Part shown: positions 59,186-64,000 of the stretch, one piece after another
Position numbering within the stretch: position 1 is the first letter of the stretch
Layout: every line of letters begins with the position of its first letter
Assembly (NCBI GenBank): GCA_023653785.1
Contig: JAMKCH010001690.1
Span: 1-64,000, forward strand
Reading direction: 5' to 3'
Length of the DNA: 64,000 nucleotides
Source of the DNA: Ophioderma brevispina
Taxonomy: Eukaryota > Echinodermata > Ophiuroidea > Amphilepidida > Ophiodermatidae
Made by a program: the position numbers and the translations under genes
Notes under the pieces: model-generated
The model's input: the letters and a program-made list of their open reading frames with translations, nothing else
Databases searched by the model: none
Told to the model about the DNA's origin: nothing

Positions 59186-60997
59186 GTGAGTACTTAGGGC
59201 TGTTACATGTTAGTCGTGACTTCCTTCCACCCTGCAAGCCACAAAATTCACGAATGGATGAATAATAATTTGGGGGCAAGATCCCTGATGCCCCAGTATT
59301 ATCAATTAGGGTGCATTTTGTGTCCTGGCGCCACTTTTTTTTTCTGGTTTTTATTTATCTATTTGCCAGAAAAAGGGATATACACAGAACTAAATTGCAT
59401 GTACGTACATAAAGCACAGCTACATGGGTGGACTTCATAAAACTGTTGAATACCAGTATTTAGACTCACTATCTCACCTGTTGTGTGCCTGCCCTAAGGC
59501 ATGAAGACACATAGGGATCATCACTTTGTCCACTGTTGATGTCTGTTTGATGTCTGTTGTGTGTTGTGAAAAGGTAAACATTTGCCTGTAATATCCTCAT
59601 ACTTGATGGATTTAAACCAAACTTGGGTTCACAGTGCAACATGGCCTCCCCCATTTGTTGATTAGGTCAAAGGTCAATACCGAGGTCCAAAGGTCACATA
59701 CCAATGTCAAAGGTCACATACCAAAGGTCAAGTCATGTGAGGTCAATTGTAAAATGGGCTGAACAATGTCAAATTGACCTCATTGAAAAGTTGAAGTTCA
59801 ATTGGAACCAAACGTGAATCATAGGTGCAACATATGGATCCCCTCAGTTTGTTGATGAGGTCAAAAGTACATACAAGGGGTCAAAGGTCCATGTGAGGTC
59901 AAGTGTAGATAGACTGAAAATGTAAAATTGACCTCATTTGAAAAGTTGAAGTTCCATTGGAACCAAACTGGGCTTTAATGGAGTTTACATGCAAACCCTC
60001 ATTTGTGTTAGGTCCAAGTTCACATATCAAGGTCAGAATGTCCTGTTAGGCCTATCATTCTAACCGCGACGGCAGGCGCCACAATCGTTTCCGAGGACCG
60101 ATTGTATTTTTAAATGATTAGATTTTATTGTCCTGAATTTCAAATTGTAATATTACATAAATAAAAATATTTTTATTTTTTTTTTTTTTTGTTTTCTGAC
60201 TTTGTTTTTTTTGCGTCTATGAAGCACTATTTTCCAAAAGGGGACGCACTTTGGTCTAGATAGAGTAAAATTTTCGTCTTATGTGGACGCAACAAAATAG
60301 ACACTTAAAAAACTACACCAAAATCAAGAGTTTGCTCTGGCACATGGTCACAATATCGTATCATTTTCACTCAAACAAATTATTATTTTGTTACTATTAA
60401 CAAACAACATTGTAGCGAAATCTGTGAAAATAATATAGCTTTAAATTTGACTGTATTTACGTCTTTTTCTTTTAGTTTCACTAACCTCTCTCACCGTCCC
60501 AAAGGGATTCAAGATACCCCGTTCTTTGGAGTTTACGGGGTCATCAGGGTAATTACTTTCAAAAATTGAATGCCCAGTCTAGGTTTTTGAATGGGAATGT
60601 TTATGGATTGTTTGCAGTCATGTATAAAACAGTGCTCAAACCTTGTTAAAACTGACACGCCATATCATTTGAAGCAGACGCACTTTTTCAAACCTCAGGG
60701 AAAAAAATTTGCGTCCAAGTAGACGCACTATTTTCAAAACATAGTGTGAACCCTGGTGCATACTATGTTTAACAAATTGAATGTTATTATACAAGGAATT
60801 TTAGTTTTATCCGTAGATAGAGTATAGGTATGTACTATCATGACTCTACAAATTATTAAAGGCTGAGAAATTGAACATGTCCCTCACCCACAATACATGT
60901 ATATGGTTATTACCGCCAAACAAGTACAGATTGTTCCAGTATCAGCTTGTATTATCTTCACATAATGTTTTTGCTCTTTGTATTTGATCATTTAAAG
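59186..60997 (+). other. SLC26 intron 11 (1.8 kb)
   Basis: It holds a GGTCA-rich repeat (59480-60115) ending in a hairpin, and a stretch (60190-60740) with several scattered GACGCACT words that may be a decayed repeat. No exon is supported here. Confidence 0.65.
59480..60115 (+). repeat. GGTCA-rich repeat with terminal hairpin
   Basis: About three units repeat TTGAAGTTCAATTGGAACCA, TTGATGAGGTCAAA and AGGTCAAAGGTC words, with a perfect DR1 at 59664-59676. It ends with ACCGCGACGGCAGGCGCC then ACAATCG..CGATTGT and TATTTTT, the same layout as the block ending near 39558. Confidence 0.82.
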
Positions 60998-61200
60998 GCT
61001 CAAGAAATTCCTCAAGTCAAAATATTTAGTGTGCAATCCCCTATATACTACGCAAATGCTGATTACATTAAGGACAGTCTGTATACTCAGGTGGGCATAG
61101 ACCCACTCAAAATCCAAGTGGCCCGGGCACGAGCAAAGAGGAAACGAGAAGAGAATTGAAGAAGAAGACGAAGGAATGGAAGAAGCAATCCAAGAATGAT
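60998..61200 (+). CDS. SLC26-like: SLC26 exon 12, one base missing: STAS beta-strand core and start of variable loop
   Basis: The acceptor CATTTAAAG is weak but fits, and the donor is GTAAGT. It begins AQEIPQVKIFSVQSPIYYAN then ADYIKDSLYTQVGIDP, matching the STAS stretch IPG-KIF-F-APLYFANAEYF in the family. A basic helix follows with ARARAKRKREE. One base is then missing near 61154: the literal frame stops at TGA, while the shifted frame reads LKKKTKEWKKQSKND into the donor. The length (203) is one short of a multiple of three, which agrees. Confidence 0.88.
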
Positions 61201-61528
61201 GTAAGTGCAATATGGTTGAAACTAAATAACTGATGCTTATTTTATTTTTAATTTTAACCCCTGTTACTTCAGGATGACTTCATAACAATTATCACCAGTC
61301 ATCCAAATCATGTATCCCTCTAACCAATCAAAATAAACCTCTATAAATGTATGCACCTTTAAGCTTTTATTACCATGGTTCTGATTGGCTAATTACATCA
61401 TATAACCCCATGAATAAGAAATCAAATCAATCAGTAGTGCCCAGGGGGTTAAGGGGTGTGTCGTATGGGATGTTTGGAAATACAAGGTCAAAGGTTATCT
61501 AGGGGTCATTAGAAGTCTGTTGAAAAGC

Positions 61529-63587
61529 CCGATATATACTCCACTTCGCGCCCGCGATATCGCGGCTGCGAAGGTACTTGACCCTGATTTTTTATTGCCT
61601 TGGCGAAAGAATTTCTATCGCGCGATGGATTTTGGGGCTTCGCGGAGAGTTGAATTTTGTTCAACTCTCGGCGATATCGCAGCCACGAAAATTCTCTGAT
61701 TGGCTGTTCTAGGAACCAAGGTCGGGCGATGACTTCATGAAAACCAAGCCGAACTTGCTCTTAAAAATCGCCCTTTCAGCCCGATAATCAACAACAATAC
61801 TCTCATCCAATGAAGTATACATTAATTTAAATGTCCTATTATTAAGAGCTGTGGATGTAGTGCGAAAAATTCCCGAGTAGTATGATTATTTTTAAGGATA
61901 TCGTAAAGAATGTTTTGGCGGTATAGTACAAATTGTTTCGTTTACCCACCTAATTCTATTTTATACACGTGGCATGCATGGCCAACCTCCCTGTACAAAT
62001 GTTAGGAAGATTAACTTGGTCATAAATCAAAACACTATTATAATGATCAATCATACACGTCATGGAAAATCCCTTGAAGATGTTCGAAATAAATGGTAAA
62101 ACAATGCAAATAGTCCAGAACATGTACTGGTTGCCAAGAATTCAAGATGCATATTGGCAACATCCATCAGTCTATATTATTTGATCAACAGGCCCGGATA
62201 AATACAAAAATTTAATATAACTCTGACCTAGTATCGCTAAATAATATCGATCTTGTATATAGTTCTAGATCAATTCGGAAAATCCAAGAGCTATATAGTC
62301 AAAATACGGAACGGTAACTTCTCTAAATTGCTATCAAAATTGTCAACTGGCAAAATTACTTGTCAATAAAATAATACAGCAACGACTTTCTCATTTATCG
62401 CTTGGAGTATACATGACTTTTATCTCGCGGTATTGCGATGTAAAATTTCATCGCAGCATCGCATGATGAAGCGATAGTGGAGTATAAAAAAAAAAAAAAA
62501 AAAAAACAGTAATCGCAGTCAAATATATTCTTCTGTAGTGGACATTGTCATAGTAGTCTCAGCTCCAGCAGTTTTGTCCGATTGTGTAGCCGTGTTCGGT
62601 TTTATATTCCGTGGCCTCCGAGTTATCCAAGGTTAAACGAGCTACAGCACTTTTGGACTTTATATTTTTTTTGGACTATATACTTTATAACCAGGAGCTG
62701 GTTTTCTTCAGTCAGGACAAGTCGTCCGTGGACACGTCCCACTATTGAAAATTGAAGTTTTGCGCTGGAATATTCGCCAGGACTGTAAGTTCTGCATCTT
62801 TATAGTAATCTTGCTACAGCCCGCGTCGCGGCACACACCAGGTAGTAAGTTTAATAGTTCATTAATTAACAACCTTATTATAGATAAATCTTTGATTATT
62901 GAAAAAAAAAAAAAAAAAAAAATTTGATTATTGATACCTAATCGATGTTTTAATGAGATTGATTTAAACACACAATTAAAATAAATACTTCTTTTTAATA
63001 TTTGTAATCAAGTTTACAGTGTATTGTCCAGTTATTCAGGAGTTTGAATCCGTAGTTTAGAGGTGGTTTTGGCCTTGGTCAAGGTGACCGTAACAAGGTA
63101 GATTACTGGTCATCATCAAACAATATTATTAATGATACAATCATACAAGTCATGGAAAATCCCTTGAAGATGTGCGAAATAAATGGTAAAACAATGCAAA
63201 TAGTCCAGAACATGTACTTTATTTGCCAAGAATTCAAGATGCATATTGGCAACATCATCAGTCCTAAATTATTTGATCAACAGGCCCGGATAACAAATTT
63301 TAATATAACTCTGACCTAGTATCGTAAATAATATCGCTCTTGTATTCTAGTTTCTAGATCTCATTCGGGAAATCCAGAGCTATATCGTCAAAATACGGAA
63401 CGGTAACTTCTCTAAATTGCTATCAAAATTGTCAACTGGCAACATTAGTTGTCAATAAAATAATACAGCAACGACTTTCTCATTTATCGCTTGGAGTATA
63501 CATGACTTTTATCTCGCGGTATTGCGATGTAAAATTTCATCGCAGCATCGCATGATGAAGCGATAGTGGAGTATACATCGGGCTTAA
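61529..63587. mobile_element. Inverted-end element containing a 480-bp direct repeat
   Basis: GCCCGATATATACTCCACTTCGC at the left and GCGATAGTGGAGTATACATCGGGC at the right are inverted. Inside, about 480 bases are repeated directly (62008-62487 and 63097-63578). The first repeat copy ends at GTGGAGTAT followed by a run of about 20 A. The segment between (62507-63090) is unique and shows no domain I know. Confidence 0.78.
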
Positions 63588-63754
63588 AAGATGGTATTCA
63601 CCATAGTTGCTCAGAGTGATCCTTGGAGAGTGTTCAGGGGTAGGGTAGGAGGTCAAAAGTCTTGATTTCTCATAAACAGAAAGATTTTCCATCAAGAAAT
63701 TAATCAGGGACATTAAAATAAACATTGCAGAATTTTCTAATCATCTTGTTGCAG

Positions 63755-64000
63755 GAAGAAGCAGAAGGGGTGCTGCAACAAAAAAGCAACACTTCAACAC
63801 TCACCAAATCCATCGCAACCAAAGACACGTCTTCCCCAGAAAACCAAAACAAGAATCATCATGTCCTGGTCGAGATCAATCCGGCTCAGCAGTCGTCTTC
63901 AAATAATGCTGAATCTCCGCTGGAAGATAACACAGTTGACCCAAATTTTGATTCTAGTCACGCTGCTAATAGCAACCATAACAACGACAAACACAACTCT
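63755..64000 (+). CDS. SLC26-like: SLC26 exon 13 (partial): STAS intervening loop
   Basis: The acceptor ATCTTGTTGCAG precedes it. It is open in phase 0 for 82 codons to the window edge. It starts EEAEGVLQQKSNTSTLTKSI and becomes rich in Ser, Asn, Gln and His (for example QQSSSNNAESPLEDNT and NSNHNNDKHNS near the end). This fits the disordered intervening sequence that sits inside the STAS domain of SLC26 proteins. The rest of STAS lies outside the window. The exon has no ATG of its own. Confidence 0.9.

Larger units (their letters stand above)
13539..64000 (+). other. SLC26-like: SLC26-family anion transporter gene, 13 exons, 3' end cut by the window
   Basis: Thirteen exon blocks in order on the plus strand join into one SLC26-type protein of at least about 681 residues. 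The order is a cytosolic N-terminus, the sulfate-transporter signature and membrane core (about residues 75-500), the STAS start, and a hydrophilic STAS loop still open at the window edge. The family moves anions such as chloride, bicarbonate, sulfate or oxalate across the plasma membrane; prestin (SLC26A5) is its motor member. Every intron starts with GT and ends with AG, and exon phases agree once single-base indels in exons 3, 6, 11 and 12 are allowed. The A5/A6-type loop and the motif order favour the SLC26A5/A6 branch, but the exact paralogue cannot be named from this window. Any non-coding first exon upstream was not found. Confidence 0.93.

Noticed and set aside
60478..60540. An additional SLC26 exon in intron 11
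   Set aside because: AG and GT borders exist, but the phase needed gives TAA at the third codon and exon 11 joins exon 12 directly in the family's order.

Overview
This is a eukaryotic, animal-type window. It is AT-rich, has no operon structure, and most of it is intron and repeat. One host gene is recognisable: a plus-strand member of the SLC26 (sulfate permease / prestin) anion transporter family. I could reconstruct it as 13 exons between 13539 and the right edge of the window, where it is cut in the STAS domain. The exon sequence, the very long repeat-filled introns, the tRNA-derived SINEs and the many short inverted-repeat elements suggest a marine invertebrate, possibly an echinoderm or hemichordate. 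That placement is inference and rests on no single diagnostic marker.

Layout. Bases 1-13538 hold no host gene that I recognise. They contain MITEs (364-657, 5303-5835, 8561-8887), GGTCA-rich repeats (1515-1790, 3995-4456, 6660-7255), a SINE-like piece (9160-9430) and a minisatellite (10524-11300). The first coding exon, with a strong start context, is at 13539-13888. The further exons are 17002-17112, 32161-32323, 38112-38276, 42471-42623, 50698-50781, 51882-52029, 53453-53566, 55248-55325, 56315-56410, 59007-59185, 60998-61200 and 63755 to beyond 64000. Together they give the cytosolic N-terminus, the sulfate-transporter membrane core, the start of the STAS domain and part of its low-complexity intervening loop.

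Four exons (3, 6, 11 and 12) cannot be read in one frame. They carry small indels although their splice sites look normal. The other nine are clean. Either the assembly has indel errors or this copy is decaying; the sequence alone does not decide.

The introns record transposon activity: several MITE families flanked by TTAA, hAT-like elements with 7-8 bp target duplications, a piggyBac-like non-autonomous family with TTAA ends, LINE remnants (one with a 5' inversion between 17-bp target duplications), a three-deep nest of elements at 15353-16815, and a tandem duplication (45575-48077) in which one copy has a MITE and the other keeps the empty site. A family of repeats carries perfect AGGTCA direct repeats with 1-bp spacing, the DR1 layout bound by nuclear receptors. 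I found no bacterial, viral or CRISPR-like system.
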